Source: Streptomyces sp. NBC_01463 (GTDB lineage: Bacteria; Actinomycetota; Actinomycetes; Streptomycetales; Streptomycetaceae). From it: 64,000 nt of DNA. A program made the translations under genes and the position numbers. The notes below the pieces were generated by a model. It saw only the letters and a list, made by a program, of their open reading frames with translations. It had not been told where the DNA came from and did not search any database. Position 1 is the stretch's first letter. Every line of letters begins with the position of its first letter. The DNA is taken from contig CP109468.1 in assembly GCA_036227345.1 (NCBI GenBank), positions 2,418,001 through 2,482,000 of the forward strand, in the 5' to 3' direction. Shown here piece by piece: positions 28,201-37,509 of this stretch.

Positions 28201-28894
28201 TGGGGCCGTCCGCGGAGCCGACCGACATGGCGGTGAGCTGGAGCGCCCCCGCCGCGTTCAGATCGAGTCCGTAGCCGGGCACGCCCCGGGCGTTGCGCCT
28301 CAGCAGTGCGCCCAGGGGTCCGTCCCGGTCCGCTCCGGCCAGCGGCACCGCGCATCCGGCGGCGGCGTGCCCGGCCCGCAGGGCGATGCCCAGCACGGCG
28401 ATGACGGCGCCGCTCACCGGATCGAGGACGGGCCCGCCGACGGCCGCGCCGCCGAGCCGCAGCGCATCGCTGCCGTCCGTGCCGAGGGCCAGCTCCAGCG
28501 CGCCGTCGATCCGGTGGGTGCGGCCGCCGGAGGTGTACGTCACCGGGGTGGCGCCCAGGACGCGGGCCTCGCGCAGGCCGTGCGCGGCGACCGTGACATA
28601 CGTACCGGGGTCGAGCCGCTCCCGCAGGGAGATCGGCAGCGGCTGCACACCGAGTGCGTCGGGTCCCCCGGTGGGCAGGAGGGCGAGGTCCAGCTCCGGC
28701 AGGGCGGTGATGTCCTGGGCCTCGACGCGGCAGCCGCGGCCGTCCGCGCCGTGCAGGAGGAGATGCGGAAGTCCGTCGACCGCCTCGTGGCTGGTCACGA
28801 CGGTGCCCCGGTCGTCCGCGACGAAACCGGTCCCCCGTGGCCGGCCCGCCGGATCGCACAGTCGTACCAGCGTCGCCCGGTCCCCGCATCCCAT
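25238..28894 (-). CDS. Trypsin-like (inactive) domain fused to a STAND-type NTPase
   Basis: The protein has 1218 residues. Residues ~1-200 have the chymotrypsin/trypsin-like fold of co-occurring peptidases: GTGFVADDRG, VVTSHEAVD (His36), ELDLALLP (Asp69) and GAAVGGPV (149-156). Where the catalytic Ser of GxSGGPV is expected there is Val152. Residues ~240-480 form a STAND/NACHT-like NTPase with Walker A GTPGTGRTT (270-278), whose Lys is replaced by Arg, and Walker B LLVLLDG. Beyond that is a long Ala/Leu/Arg-rich helical region that may form HEAT-like repeats. Such trypsin-STAND fusions are thought to be sensors in signalling or defence (inference). Upstream lies a motif pair shared with the T7SS promoters. 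There is no strong ribosome binding site before the ATG at 28894. Confidence 0.8.
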   Translation of the reverse strand: MGCGDRATLVRLCDPAGRPRGTGFVADDRGTVVTSHEAVDGLPHLLLHGADGRGCRVEAQDITALPELDLALLPTGGPDALGVQPLPISLRERLDPGTYVTVAAHGLREARVLGATPVTYTSGGRTHRIDGALELALGTDGSDALRLGGAAVGGPVLDPVSGAVIAVLGIALRAGHAAAGCAVPLAGADRDGPLGALLRRNARGVPGYGLDLNAAGALQLTAMSVGSADGPTAWPDPVERPEVLAECQAFAAAGRTEGAAEPAVVLGLVGTPGTGRTTELAALAARRARGPVPALTLWLRGADLLADDTSVADAIGRTLGQAGRIVTAAGAVGDMESATPERVAGLAAEAGSPLLVLLDGPEEMPPVLAHHLARWTTGTVAWLREHGARLVVACRPEHWETAGALCPPGALYHPARPARRLPSAVRIGDLTEAQAERARERYALPPDALAAGHDRHPLTLRLLAEVRAALPPDTPGRPDTEEVFAAHLDLMCLRIAVRIAAQWRPAPDGRAVRRLAAQVAGQVHEAARRCLGPGQGELDRATFEAIFPWRTGWASAVLTEGLLVPAGAGYRFAHEELGDWVQGAHLDLDSALRALVHRWHADTAAGEGAERVPYPRRPDARPGPEAPSRPHSLPVPRHRIGPVIQALLLLGRRQGPAALAHRLADLIEALDRLTAAGPVAVAESSAPESGTADGGGAPFPDARWWAVHLLSETLLRVPDARPHLGVLRLLAGRIVRSSADAGGTGPRGAYAGFGPWFWRRLRLPESDRMDLFRRLVPADGPPRGDSDGGGRFLDAVARRLAAHPRTLQPLLCAWFTDEQPLAAAEGVALRPTVAAAAQALLHARRDLAVDDLTDALVSCDHPRADELLAALAEDEPAALCRAVERWSRDDDHRIRRIAAVSYAGLLAPRLTRDLDRVLLRRAALALLARPADTDLHGPVLALLVADPQTRDRYLPQALRAFAADGPKISAGALAVALPTHPEPVLAAYRDRLTRPGEGAGEALRALAGLDAPALALHAAGLVRAYVDSHPGDTSHTAAYLDRRLEHGPAARALLPPLLAGLLRDRPAAAPVRGALAGVLASPGSPASQALRDSLLEVLLEFEQGRAYRDPVVLDALLRAAAAGCAGRSPVRTRALVHRTGMLLVRTPEGAVLFDRRLVALARDMPGFGALVIGWLADAPQEWAAVVGPSARRTMEALGAPMTMPMQGAGREHGSLRPA

Positions 28895-28959
28895 GATCCG
28901 ACGTTAGGGCGACGGTGATCGGTACGCGTAGCGCTCGGGGTAAAAGCGCCCCATTTGCT

Positions 28960-29004
28960 CCCCTGATTCACTCCGAGCGCCTGCCCGTTGGGGTGAATCA
29001 GGGG
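28960..29004. promoter_or_regulatory. Paired motif / inverted repeat upstream of the protease-STAND gene
   Basis: CCCCTGATTCAC (28960-28971) and GTGAATCAGGGG (28993-29004) are perfect 12-base inverted arms. CCCCTGATTC and GGGGTGAATC start exactly 30 bp apart, as in the eccB/eccE region. The stretch GAATCAGGGGTGTT at 28995-29008 differs at one base from 8990-9003. It lies about 70-110 bp upstream of the start codon, so an operator is more likely than a terminator. Confidence 0.55.
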
Positions 29005-29032
29005 TGTTCACCGGACAGACTCCGACGGGGGG

Positions 29033-29071
29033 TCGTGGAGCGGGCCCGAGGGGGTCCGGCCCGCTCCACGA
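29033..29071 (-). terminator. Hairpin terminator after truB
   Basis: A perfect 14-bp inverted repeat (29033-29046 and 29058-29071) lies just past the truB stop. It would end the infB-ylxP-rbfA-truB transcripts before the protease-STAND gene. Confidence 0.85.
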
Positions 29072-29085
29072 GGGTTCCCCGAAGC

Positions 29086-29982
29086 TCAGGCGAAGACGGC
29101 GAGGCTCTTGGCCTTGCCCTTCTGCTCCTCGACGAGGACCAGGAACCGCCCGTCGGGCCCGAAGACCGCGACCGGCCCCGGCGGGTACGCCGGCATGTCG
29201 AGGCGTACGCCGTTCAGCAGCAGCTTGGCCCGCTTGTCGTCGACGTCCCAGCGGGGGAACGCCGAGGCGGCGGCGTCGGCCACCGGCATCACGGTCAGCT
29301 CCTCCTGGTGCTGGTCGAGCGTCCGCGCGGCATCGAGCCCGTACGGACCGACCCGGGTCCGCCGCAGGGCCGTCAGATGCCCGCCCACGCCGAGTCCCGC
29401 GCCGAGGTCACGGGCGATGGCCCGGATGTACGTACCGGAGGAGCAGACCACCGAGACGACGAGGTCGACGACCGGGGTGCCGTCCTCGGCGACGGCCTCG
29501 CGGACGTCGTAGACGCGGAAGGACGAGATGGTCACCGGCCGGGCCGGGATCTCGAACTCCTCGCCGCCGCGCACCCGCGCGTAGGACCGCTTGCCGTCGA
29601 TCTTGATGGCGCTGACCTTGGACGGCACCTGCATGATCGGGCCGGTCAGTGCGGCGACGCCCGCGTCGATGCCCTCGCGGGTCACTCCGGAGGCGTCGGT
29701 GGACGAGGTGATCTCGCCCTCCGCGTCGTCCGTGACGGTGTCCTGGCCCAGCCGGATCGTACCGAGGTACTCCTTCTCGGTCAGTGCGAGATGACCGAGC
29801 AGCTTGGTGGCCTTCTCGACGCCGAGCACGAGCACGCCGGTCGCCATCGGGTCCAGCGTGCCGGCGTGGCCGACGCGGCGGGTCCTGGCGATACCGCGCA
29901 TCTTGGCGACGACGTCGTGCGACGTGAAGCCGGACGGCTTGTCGACGATGACAAGGCCGTCCGGCGTTTTGTTCTGCGTCAT
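29086..29982 (-). CDS. truB: tRNA pseudouridine(55) synthase
   Basis: The 298-residue enzyme isomerises uridine 55 in the T-loop of tRNAs. It has the VDKPSGFTSHDVV N-terminal motif and the catalytic loop GHAGTLDPMATGVL with the nucleophilic Asp. KSYARVRGGEEFE-type KxYA (SYARVRGG) and SGTYIRAIARDLG are present, then a C-terminal PUA-like domain. It overlaps the rbfA stop by four bases (ATGA), so the pair is translationally coupled. Confidence 0.97.
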   Translation of the reverse strand: MTQNKTPDGLVIVDKPSGFTSHDVVAKMRGIARTRRVGHAGTLDPMATGVLVLGVEKATKLLGHLALTEKEYLGTIRLGQDTVTDDAEGEITSSTDASGVTREGIDAGVAALTGPIMQVPSKVSAIKIDGKRSYARVRGGEEFEIPARPVTISSFRVYDVREAVAEDGTPVVDLVVSVVCSSGTYIRAIARDLGAGLGVGGHLTALRRTRVGPYGLDAARTLDQHQEELTVMPVADAAASAFPRWDVDDKRAKLLLNGVRLDMPAYPPGPVAVFGPDGRFLVLVEEQKGKAKSLAVFA

Positions 29983-30428
29983 GCGGAAGGTGAGTCCTCG
30001 TCCTCGTCCTCCGGCTTGCGGTACGGGTCCGCGTCGCCCGCGTACGCGGCGCCCGAGGACGCCTCGCGCACCTTGGCGTCGGAGGCCCGTGCCCGGTCGA
30101 GGAGGTCCTCGATCGCCTTGGCGTTCTCGGGCAGCGCGTCCGCCACGAAGGCGAGGGTCGGGGTGAACTTCGTCCCCGCCGCGGAGCCGACCGCCGAGCG
30201 CAGGATGCCCTTGGCGCTCTCCAGCCCGGCCGCCGCGCTCGCCCGCTCCTCGTCGTCGCCGTAGACCGTGTAGAAGACCGTGGCCTCCCGCAGGTCGCCG
30301 GTGACGCGGGTGTCCGTGATGGTCACGTGCGTACCCAGGCGCGGGTCCTTGATCCCACGCTGCAGTTTCTCGGCGACCACCTCCTGGATGAGGTCCGCCA
30401 GCTTCTTAGCCCGCGCGTTGTCGGCCAC
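29979..30428 (-). CDS. rbfA: Ribosome-binding factor A
   Basis: The 149-residue protein assists late 30S maturation by binding 16S rRNA. The KH-type fold is recognisable (NARAKKLADLIQEVVAEKLQ; DPRLGTHVTITDTRVTGDLREATVFYTVYG; FTPTLAFVADALPENAKAIEDLLDRA). A disordered acidic C-terminus is usual in actinobacteria. The start codon is GTG at 30428, with GAAGGAGA upstream. It sits in the conserved order infB-ylxP-rbfA-truB. Confidence 0.96.
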   Translation of the reverse strand: MADNARAKKLADLIQEVVAEKLQRGIKDPRLGTHVTITDTRVTGDLREATVFYTVYGDDEERASAAAGLESAKGILRSAVGSAAGTKFTPTLAFVADALPENAKAIEDLLDRARASDAKVREASSGAAYAGDADPYRKPEDEDEDSPSA

Positions 30429-30506
30429 TGGTCCGTCTCCTTCTCGCTCTGAACGGCCGGCAATCGGGGGCGGCGTCGCCCGCCCACCGGTTCCGGCCGG
30501 TCCTGC

Positions 30507-30803
30507 TCAATCGTCTTCGTCGCTGTGCAGCCGCCGCCGTACGGACAGCAGCTCCACTTCCGGCCGGCCGGCGACCAACCGCTCGCACCGGTCGAGTACG
30601 TCTGTGAGGTGCCCGGTTTCCCCGGAGACCACGGCGAGGCCGATCTCGGCCCTGCGATGGAGGTCCTGCCCGCCCGTCTCCGCCACGCTCACCGCGTACT
30701 TGCGCTGGAGCTCGGCAACGATCGGACGGACTATGGAGCGCTTCTCCTTCAGCGACCGTACGTCGCCGAGAAGCAGATCGAAGGACAGTGTCCCCACATA
30801 CAT
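30507..30803 (-). CDS. DUF503 (YlxP-like) protein
   Basis: The 98-residue protein contains the DUF503 core (MYVGTLSFDLLLGDVRSLKEKRS; VSVAETGGQDLHRRAEIGLAVVSGE). Members sit between infB and rbfA in many Gram-positive bacteria and are linked to ribosome assembly by position only. The start at 30803 gives the normal family length; 24 further codons upstream are open but look noncoding. No clear ribosome binding site was seen. Confidence 0.92.
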   Translation of the reverse strand: MYVGTLSFDLLLGDVRSLKEKRSIVRPIVAELQRKYAVSVAETGGQDLHRRAEIGLAVVSGETGHLTDVLDRCERLVAGRPEVELLSVRRRLHSDEDD

Positions 30804-30883
30804 GTGTGTCCGGATGTCCCGCCGGTTCGGGTTCGCGCCCCGCCGGTGATTGGCAGGGACACAAGAACCGTACACGGAACGGC

Positions 30884-30924
30884 CGGGGCCGATCGACGGA
30901 TATACGTCCCGTCGACCGGCCCCG
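30884..30924 (-). terminator. Hairpin after infB
   Basis: A 16-bp inverted repeat (30884-30899 and 30909-30924), with one G-U pair, lies just past the infB stop. It probably attenuates or ends transcription before ylxP. Confidence 0.75.
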
Positions 30925-30940
30925 ACTGTTGAGGTACGGG

Positions 30941-33900
30941 TCAGCCTCGCGGCTTCTCGCGCATCTCGTACGTCGCGATGACGTCGTCGATCTTGATGTC
31001 GTTGAAGTTTCCGAGGTTGATACCGCCCTCGAAGCCTTCGCGGATCTCGGTGACGTCGTCCTTGAAGCGGCGCAGACCGGAGATGTTGAGGTTCTCCGCG
31101 ATGACCTTGCCATCGCGCAGCAGGCGCGCCTTGGTGTTGCGCTTGACCTCGCCGGACCGGACCAGCACACCGGCGATGTTGCCCAGCTTGGACGAGCGGA
31201 AGATCTCGCGGATCTCCGCCGTACCGAGCTCGACCTCTTCGTACTCCGGCTTGAGCATGCCCTTGAGGGCCGCTTCGATCTCTTCGATCGCCTGGTAGAT
31301 GACCGAGTAGTACCGGACGTCCACACCTTCGCGGTCGGCCATCTGCGCGGCACGCCCTGCGGCGCGCACGTTGAAGCCGATCACGATGGCGTCGGAGCCG
31401 GTCGCCAGGTCGATGTCCGACTCGGTGACCGCACCCACACCGCGGTGCAGGACCCGGATGTCGACCTCTTCACCGACGTCGAGCTGGAGCAGCGAGGACT
31501 CGAGAGCCTCCACCGAACCGGACGCGTCGCCCTTGATGATGAGGTTGAGCTCCTGGACCAGACCGGCCTTGAGCGCCTCGTCCAGGTTCTCCAGGGAGAA
31601 CCGGACACCCTTGCGGGCGAAGTTGGCGTTGCGCTCACGAGCGGCACGCTTCTCGGCGATCTGACGGGCCGTACGGTCCTCGTCGACGACCAGGAAGTTG
31701 TCGCCGGCACCCGGGACGTTGGTGAGACCCAGCACGAGGACGGGGGTCGAGGGACCCGCTTCCTCGACGTTCTCGCCCTTGTCGTCGAGCATCGCGCGGA
31801 CTCGGCCGTACGCGTCGCCGACCACCATCGTGTCGCCGACCCGCAGTGTGCCTCGCTGGACCAGGACGGTCGCAACAGCACCGCGGCCGCGGTCGAGGTG
31901 GGACTCGATCGCAATACCCTGCGCGTCCTGCTCCGGGTTGGCCCGCAGGTCGAGCGAGGCGTCGGCGGTGAGGACGACGGCCTCCAGAAGAGCCTCGATG
32001 TTGAGGCCCTGCTTGGCGGAGATGTCGACGAACATCGTGTCGCCGCCGTACTCCTCGGCCACCAGACCGAACTCGGTGAGCTGACCGCGCACCTTGGTCG
32101 GGTCCGCGCCCTCGACGTCGATCTTGTTGACCGCGACCACGATCGGCACGTCGGCCGCCTTGGCGTGGTTCAGCGCCTCGATCGTCTGGGGCATCACACC
32201 GTCGTTCGCCGCCACCACGAGGATCGCGATGTCGGTGGACTTCGCACCACGTGCACGCATGGCGGTGAACGCCTCGTGACCCGGGGTGTCGATGAAGGTG
32301 ATGCGGCGGTCCTCGCCGTTGACCTCGGCACCGACCTGGTAGGCACCGATGTGCTGCGTGATGCCGCCGGCCTCGCCCGCGATGACGTTCGTCTTGCGGA
32401 TCGCGTCCAGCAGTCGGGTCTTACCGTGGTCGACGTGACCCATGACGGTCACGACCGGCGGACGGGAGACCAGGGCCTCTTCGCCGCCCTCGTCCTCGCC
32501 GAACTCGATGTCGAAGGACTCGAGCAGCTCGCGGTCCTCCTCCTCGGGGCTGACGATCTCGAGGACGAAGTTCATCTCGTCCGCGAGGAGCTTCAGCGTC
32601 TCGTCGGAGACGGACTGCGTGGCAGTGACCATCTCGCCGAGGTTCATCATCACGCCGACGAGCGACGCCGGGTTGGCGTTGATCTTCTCGGCGAAGTCGG
32701 TGAGCGAGGCACCGCGCGACAGCCGGACAGCCTGTCCGTTGCCGCGAGGCAGCATGACGCCGCCGACCGACGGGGCCTGCATGGCCTCGTACTCCTGGCG
32801 CCTCTGCCGCTTCGACTTGCGACCACGACGCGCGGGACCACCGGGACGGCCGAAGGCGCCCTGTGTGCCACCGCGGCCACCGGGACCGCCGGGACGGCCA
32901 CCGAAGCCGGGACGACCGCCGAAGCCGCCGCCACCGCCGGGACGGCCTGCGCCGCCACCGCTGCCGCCACCGGGACGACCGGCGAAACCGCCGCCACCGC
33001 CACCGGGACCGGCCGGACGGCCTGCGAAGCCGCCGCCACCGGGACGGCCTGCGCCGCCACCGCCGCCGGGACGGCCGCCGCCGCCACCGGGACCACGGCC
33101 ACCGCCGGGGCCACCACCGGGACGCGGGCCGGCAGCGGGACGCTGCGGCATCATGCCCGGGTTGGGACGGTTACCACCGCCGGCGCCGGGGGCGCCGCCG
33201 GGACGAGGAGCCTGCGGGCGCGGCATGCCGCCCGGAGACGGACGTGCGCCGCCCTGACCCTGCGGGCGCGGGGCGCCGCCGGGGCCGCCCTGCGGACGCG
33301 GGGCGCCGGGGCGCTCCTGACCGCCACCGGGACGCGGGGCGCCGCCGGGACGGGGCGACTGCGGACGGGCCATGCCCGTCGAGCCACCGGAGGTGAAGGG
33401 GTTGTTGCCCGGACGGGGACCGGCCGGACGGGCGCCGCCGGGGCGCGGGGCACCCTGGCCCGCGGGGCGTGCGGGGCGCTCGGCGCCACGCTCTCCACCG
33501 CGGCCGCCGTCGCGCTGACCACCGTCGCGGCCACCGTCACGCTGACCGCCGGCCGGAGCCGGACGGGCAGGGCCACCGGCAGGACGCGGTCCCGGGGTGG
33601 CTCCCGCGGGACGCGGGGCCTGCTGCTGCTGCGGCGCTGCCGGCTGGGCCGGGGCCGGAGCCGAGAACTCGGCTGCGGGCACCGGGGTGACCGGAGCGGC
33701 CTTCGGCGCGGGCTTGGGGCCCGGACGCGGGCCGGCGGACGGCGCGGAGGGTGCAGTGGGGGTGCTGCTCGCCGGGGCCTCGGCAGCGGCCGGCTTGGGG
33801 GCCGGAACGCCGGGCTTCGGGGCAGCAGGACGTGCCGCAGCGGCCGGGGAGGGCGCTGCGGGCTTCACGGGCGCGGCCTTGCGGGGCGCGCCGGGCTTGG

Positions 33901-34084
33901 CAGCGGACTTGCCGGCGTTGCCGCCGGGCCCCTGCAGTGCGTCAGTCAACTTGCGTACAACCGGCGCCTCGATCGTCGAGGACGCCGAACGTACGAATTC
34001 ACCGAGTTCTTGGAGCTTGGCCATGACGACCTTGCTCTCAACCCCGAACTCCTTGGCGAGTTCGTATACCCGGACCTTAGCCAC
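30941..34084 (-). CDS. infB: Translation initiation factor IF-2
   Basis: The 1047-residue GTPase brings fMet-tRNA to the 30S subunit. The N-terminal IF2_N motif ([20 protein letters not shown]) is followed by a very long Pro/Gly/Arg/Ala-rich spacer (about residues 45-420), much of it GGxGRPGG repeats. A second IF2_N-like part and the G-domain come next: GHVDHGKT near residue 548, [30 protein letters not shown]. Domains for fMet-tRNA binding end the protein. The start is GTG at 34084, with AAAAGGAG five bases upstream. The spacer makes it longer than most IF-2 proteins, as is usual in Streptomyces. Confidence 0.98.
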   Translation of the reverse strand: MAKVRVYELAKEFGVESKVVMAKLQELGEFVRSASSTIEAPVVRKLTDALQGPGGNAGKSAAKPGAPRKAAPVKPAAPSPAAAARPAAPKPGVPAPKPAAAEAPASSTPTAPSAPSAGPRPGPKPAPKAAPVTPVPAAEFSAPAPAQPAAPQQQQAPRPAGATPGPRPAGGPARPAPAGGQRDGGRDGGQRDGGRGGERGAERPARPAGQGAPRPGGARPAGPRPGNNPFTSGGSTGMARPQSPRPGGAPRPGGGQERPGAPRPQGGPGGAPRPQGQGGARPSPGGMPRPQAPRPGGAPGAGGGNRPNPGMMPQRPAAGPRPGGGPGGGRGPGGGGGRPGGGGGAGRPGGGGFAGRPAGPGGGGGGFAGRPGGGSGGGAGRPGGGGGFGGRPGFGGRPGGPGGRGGTQGAFGRPGGPARRGRKSKRQRRQEYEAMQAPSVGGVMLPRGNGQAVRLSRGASLTDFAEKINANPASLVGVMMNLGEMVTATQSVSDETLKLLADEMNFVLEIVSPEEEDRELLESFDIEFGEDEGGEEALVSRPPVVTVMGHVDHGKTRLLDAIRKTNVIAGEAGGITQHIGAYQVGAEVNGEDRRITFIDTPGHEAFTAMRARGAKSTDIAILVVAANDGVMPQTIEALNHAKAADVPIVVAVNKIDVEGADPTKVRGQLTEFGLVAEEYGGDTMFVDISAKQGLNIEALLEAVVLTADASLDLRANPEQDAQGIAIESHLDRGRGAVATVLVQRGTLRVGDTMVVGDAYGRVRAMLDDKGENVEEAGPSTPVLVLGLTNVPGAGDNFLVVDEDRTARQIAEKRAARERNANFARKGVRFSLENLDEALKAGLVQELNLIIKGDASGSVEALESSLLQLDVGEEVDIRVLHRGVGAVTESDIDLATGSDAIVIGFNVRAAGRAAQMADREGVDVRYYSVIYQAIEEIEAALKGMLKPEYEEVELGTAEIREIFRSSKLGNIAGVLVRSGEVKRNTKARLLRDGKVIAENLNISGLRRFKDDVTEIREGFEGGINLGNFNDIKIDDVIATYEMREKPRG

Positions 34085-34231
34085 TTCGCTCCTTTTAGGT
34101 CCGGGTTACCGCCGGACCGTCGCTACTTCATGGGCGTACTCATCGCGTACTCATCGAGTGCTCATCGCAATCTCGACCTACTTCCAACTCGCGAGGTACC
34201 TGACCGCACGGGGTCCCGTGCCGTTCATTTC

Positions 34232-34510
34232 TTACGGTGTCGCCCGTCCGACGAACCGCTCTACCGCGGCGGGGTCGAACGGCCCCTTGGCCTTGAAGGC
34301 CCGGGGGAATGCCCGGCGGCGAACCGCCAGGTCCAGACAGACGGAGACGGGGTGTACATAGGCACCCCGGCCGGGCAGCGTACCGCGTGGATCGGGGACG
34401 CATGCGTCCCCGTCCGCCACGATGCGCAGCAGCTCGCTCTTGACCGCCCGCTCCCGGCATCCCACACAGGTGCGCTCGGGGCAAGCGCGGGCTTGCGTCC
34501 GGCCAGACAC
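34232..34510 (-). CDS. ylxR: YlxR family RNA-binding protein (DUF448)
   Basis: The 92-residue basic protein has the family signatures RTCVGCRE and GRGAYVHPVSVCLDLAVRRRAFPRAF. It lies between nusA and infB as in most Gram-positive bacteria. YlxR binds RNA and nucleoid proteins and has been linked to control of housekeeping genes in other bacteria. The start is GTG at 34510. A 182-bp gap separates it from nusA. Confidence 0.93.
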   Translation of the reverse strand: MSGRTQARACPERTCVGCRERAVKSELLRIVADGDACVPDPRGTLPGRGAYVHPVSVCLDLAVRRRAFPRAFKAKGPFDPAAVERFVGRATP

Positions 34511-34692
34511 GTTTAAGTCTACCTCCCCGTACCGACCTCACCCCTTTGGGGCAAAAATCGAACGGATGTTGTCGTGATCTCAGCGGCGCGCCGCCTCGAT
34601 CTATTCCTGGTCGGCCCTGCCGGACCGGTGGCCGGAGTGCTCCGGCCCAGGTCCGCGGCGCAGTGCGATCCGCGCCGCGATCCCCCGTCGGG

Positions 34693-35733
34693 TCAGCGCC
34701 GCTCGGAGCGCTCCCGGGCCCGCTCGGCCCGCTCGCGGTCCGCGACATCGCGCTCGGCGTCGGTCTCGGTGTCCGGGCGGATGTCGATGCGCCAGCCCGT
34801 CAGGCGGGCGGCCAGGCGGGCGTTCTGGCCCTCCTTGCCGATCGCCAGCGACAGCTGGTAGTCGGGCACGGTGACCCGGGCGGAGCGCGCTCCGAGGTCA
34901 ACGACCTCGACCTCGCTCACCCGTGCGGGGGACAGCGCGTTGGCGACCATCTCGGCCGGGTCGTCCGACCAGTCCACGATGTCGATCTTCTCGCCGTGCA
35001 GCTCGGCCATGACATTGCGCACACGTCCGCCCATCGGACCGATGCAGGCGCCCTTGGCGTTGAGACCGGAACGGGTGGAGCGGACCGCGATCTTGGTGCG
35101 GTGGCCGGCCTCGCGGGCGATCGCGCAGATCTCGACGGAACCGTCGGCGATCTCCGGGACCTCCAGCGCGAAGAGCTTCTTCACGAGGCTGGGGTGGGTC
35201 CGCGACAGCGTCACGGACGGGCCGCGGACACCCTTGGCGACGCGGACGACGTAGGTGCGCAGCCGCAGGCCGTGCGTGTACTCCTCGCCGGGCACCTGCT
35301 CCTGCACCGGCAGGATGGCTTCCAGCTTGCCGATGTCGACCAGGACGTTCTTCGGGTCCTTGCCCTGCTGGACGACGCCGGTGACGACATCGCCCTCGTG
35401 GCCCGCGTACTCGCCGAACGTCCGGTCGTCCTCGGCGTCGCGCAGACGCTGGAGGATGACCTGCTTGGCGGTGGTCGCGGCGATCCGGCCGAAGCCCGAC
35501 GGGGTGTCGTCGAACTCCTTGGGCTCCTGGCCCTCCTCCAGATCGGCCGGGTCCTCCTTCGCCCACACCGTCACGTGGCCGCGCTCGTCCAGCTCCACGC
35601 GGGCCCTGCGGTGGCTGCCGTCGGTGCGGTGGTACGCGATGAGGAGGGCCGACTCGATCGCCTCGACGAGCACGTCGAACGGGATCTCCTTGTCCTGCGC
35701 CAAGCCCTTCAGAAGCTTCACATCGATGTCCAC
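34693..35733 (-). CDS. nusA: Transcription termination/antitermination protein NusA
   Basis: The 346-residue protein binds RNA polymerase and nascent RNA. It has the N-terminal polymerase-binding domain ([27 protein letters not shown]), an S1 domain ([32 protein letters not shown]), and KH1/KH2 domains ([43 protein letters not shown]). It lacks the C-terminal repeats of the E. coli protein, which is normal for actinobacteria. The GTG at 35733 is two bases after the rimP stop, and GAGGAGG lies inside the end of rimP. Confidence 0.97.
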   Translation of the reverse strand: MDIDVKLLKGLAQDKEIPFDVLVEAIESALLIAYHRTDGSHRRARVELDERGHVTVWAKEDPADLEEGQEPKEFDDTPSGFGRIAATTAKQVILQRLRDAEDDRTFGEYAGHEGDVVTGVVQQGKDPKNVLVDIGKLEAILPVQEQVPGEEYTHGLRLRTYVVRVAKGVRGPSVTLSRTHPSLVKKLFALEVPEIADGSVEICAIAREAGHRTKIAVRSTRSGLNAKGACIGPMGGRVRNVMAELHGEKIDIVDWSDDPAEMVANALSPARVSEVEVVDLGARSARVTVPDYQLSLAIGKEGQNARLAARLTGWRIDIRPDTETDAERDVADRERAERARERSERR

Positions 35734-35735
35734 GG

Positions 35736-36233
35736 CTACGCCTCCTCTTCCTTCTTGTCCTTGCGGTTGAATTCCAGCTCCACGCGCGCCTTGGCGATGT
35801 CGGCGAAGGCGATCCGGCGGGAGGTGGGCTTGCGGCCCTTGACGCCCGGCACCTCGAGATCGAGGCCCTCTTCGTCGACCGCGATGATGCGGGCCACCAG
35901 CTCGGCGCCCTCGTTCGGCGTGATCCTGGCCAGCCGGCCCGTGGCACGTACGTAGTGGCGGTGCTCCGTCAGCGGACGGTCGGCACCGGGAGAGCTGACC
36001 TCCAGGACGTACTCGTCCTCGCCCATCGCGTCGGTCTCGTCGAGCCTGGCGGAGATCGCGCGGCTCAGATCCGCACAGGCGTCGAGCTCCACGCCCTCCT
36101 CGGAATCCACGATGATCCGCAGCACCCGGCGACGGCCTGCCCGGGACACCTCGATCTCTTCCAGATCCAGCTGCTCGGCGCTGACGAGCGGTTCTACCAG
36201 CCCGCGCAGCCTCTCGCTCTGGGTGGTGCTCAT
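35736..36233 (-). CDS. rimP: Ribosome maturation factor RimP
   Basis: The 165-residue 30S maturation factor has the conserved core [45 protein letters not shown] and [18 protein letters not shown] at 36233 follows GAGGAG by 8 bases. The frame is open to 36353 but the extra 40 codons do not resemble the family. It is the first gene of the rimP-nusA-ylxR-infB order. Confidence 0.95.
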   Translation of the reverse strand: MSTTQSERLRGLVEPLVSAEQLDLEEIEVSRAGRRRVLRIIVDSEEGVELDACADLSRAISARLDETDAMGEDEYVLEVSSPGADRPLTEHRHYVRATGRLARITPNEGAELVARIIAVDEEGLDLEVPGVKGRKPTSRRIAFADIAKARVELEFNRKDKKEEEA

Positions 36234-36410
36234 CCGGGTGACTCCTCGGCCGCGTGTGCTGTTGTGGGGATCGTCGCGTGTCTGGTCAAAGGGTATCCGG
36301 TCCCAAGGGGTGTTGCTGTCCGCCGGCCCCCTGGGCGCGGGTACGCTCGCCAACGGTGATCACTTCCGGACAGATCCAGTCACAACAGGTCCAGGCCCGA
36401 AGGAGAACAA

Positions 36411-36956
36411 GTGCGGCGCACGGGGACGACGCGCAGGGGCGCGCTCACCGCGACGGGAGCGATCGCCATGGGGGCGGTGCTGGCCGGCTGCGGGAGCGGT
36501 GGCGATGACGAGAGCTCCGGAAGCCGGGGTTCCGCCCGGGCCGGCGCACGGACCGCGGCCGACCGCTCGTCGGCCGACCGGGCGGAGGCCTCACTGCGGT
36601 CGGCGGCCGCGGGAGTGAGCGCCTCACTGTTCGCCGGGTACGAGCAGGTGGCCCGGGACCATCCGGCGACCGCGGCCGGACTCGCTCCGCTGCGTGACGC
36701 CGTCCGCGCCCACCTCACCGCTCTAGGCAAGGGCGGCGGCGGCTCGCTCGGCTTCGTCCGCACGCGCCCCGGCACCGGGGACGCCGCCGCGGCGGTCCGG
36801 GAGCTGGCGGCCGCGGAGCGGCGTGCCGCGGCCTCGCACACCGAGGCGCTGCTGAAGGCCCCGCCCGAACTCGCCCGGCTGCTCGCCTCGGTCGCCGCGG
36901 CCGCCTCCGCCCACGCCTATCTGCTGACCGAACTGGCCAAGGAGACGCGGGCATGA
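36411..36956 (+). CDS. Lipoprotein with ferritin-like helices, paired with a DUF4439 protein
   Basis: The 181-residue protein has a lipoprotein signal peptide: a twin-arginine-like RR (TTRRGALTA), a hydrophobic stretch and a lipobox VLAGC with Cys27. The mature part is almost all helical and Ala-rich (SVAAAASAHAYLLTEL), which fits a ferritin-like bundle in the extracytoplasmic space. The function is unknown. GTG at 36411 follows AAGGAG by about 7 bases. It overlaps the next gene by four bases (ATGA), so the two products probably act together. It is divergent from rimP. Confidence 0.8.
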   Translation: MRRTGTTRRGALTATGAIAMGAVLAGCGSGGDDESSGSRGSARAGARTAADRSSADRAEASLRSAAAGVSASLFAGYEQVARDHPATAAGLAPLRDAVRAHLTALGKGGGGSLGFVRTRPGTGDAAAAVRELAAAERRAAASHTEALLKAPPELARLLASVAAAASAHAYLLTELAKETRA

Positions 36957-37480
36957 GCGACGACGCAACGCTGAAGGCCGCACAGGCGGCGCTGGCCGCC
37001 GAACACGCCGCCGTGTACGGGTACGGGGTCGCCGGCGGCCGGGTCGCCGCAGCCCGCCGTGCCGAGGCCACCGCGGCGCACCACGCGCACCGGGCCCGGC
37101 GCGACGCGCTGGTGCGGACGGTGCGTGACCTGGGCGGTGAACCGGTGGCATCGGGTCCCGCGTACGCTCTGCCGTTCGCGGTACCGGACGCGGCCGCGGC
37201 CGTGCGGCTCGCCGCGGTGCTGGAGGACCGGGTCGCGGACGTCTACTCCGACCTCGTACGGGCCTCGGAGGGGCCGTTGCGGCGGTCGGCGGCGGACGCG
37301 CTGCGGGAGGCCGCGGTGCGGGCCGTCCGGTGGCGCGGCAGCGGCGTACCCTTTCCCGGGCTCGCCGAGCGGGCCGCCGACGGGTCGCTCGTCGGCGGGA
37401 CGGCCGGGAAGGACGAGACGGCCGGGGCCGGCGCGAAGGCCGGGTCCGATGCGAAGGCCGGTACCGGCGCGACGCACTGA
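36953..37480 (+). CDS. DUF4439 ferritin-like domain protein
   Basis: The 175-residue cytoplasmic protein has the helices of the DUF4439 ferritin-like family: AALAAEHAAVYGYGVAGGRV, EATAAHHAHRARRDALVRTV, and AAVLEDRVADVYSDLVRASE. The Glu/His positions at each helix are where ferritin-like proteins hold metal, but coordination cannot be confirmed. The C-terminal ~30 residues are low-complexity (Ala/Gly/Lys). The start overlaps the lipoprotein gene (ATGA). Confidence 0.85.
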   Translation: MSDDATLKAAQAALAAEHAAVYGYGVAGGRVAAARRAEATAAHHAHRARRDALVRTVRDLGGEPVASGPAYALPFAVPDAAAAVRLAAVLEDRVADVYSDLVRASEGPLRRSAADALREAAVRAVRWRGSGVPFPGLAERAADGSLVGGTAGKDETAGAGAKAGSDAKAGTGATH

Positions 37481-37509
37481 GAGAAGCTCTGAAAGGGAAC
37501 ACGGCACGT

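Noticed and set aside
25757..28918. A 1053-codon open frame on the plus strand
   Set aside because: It is the antisense of the protease-STAND gene; Arg/Gly/Pro-rich composition and lack of motifs are typical of GC-skewed shadow frames.
30788..34516. A 1242-codon open frame opposite infB
   Set aside because: The product is repetitive Asp/Arg/Thr/Gly sequence with no domain, in the antisense of a clearly conserved gene.
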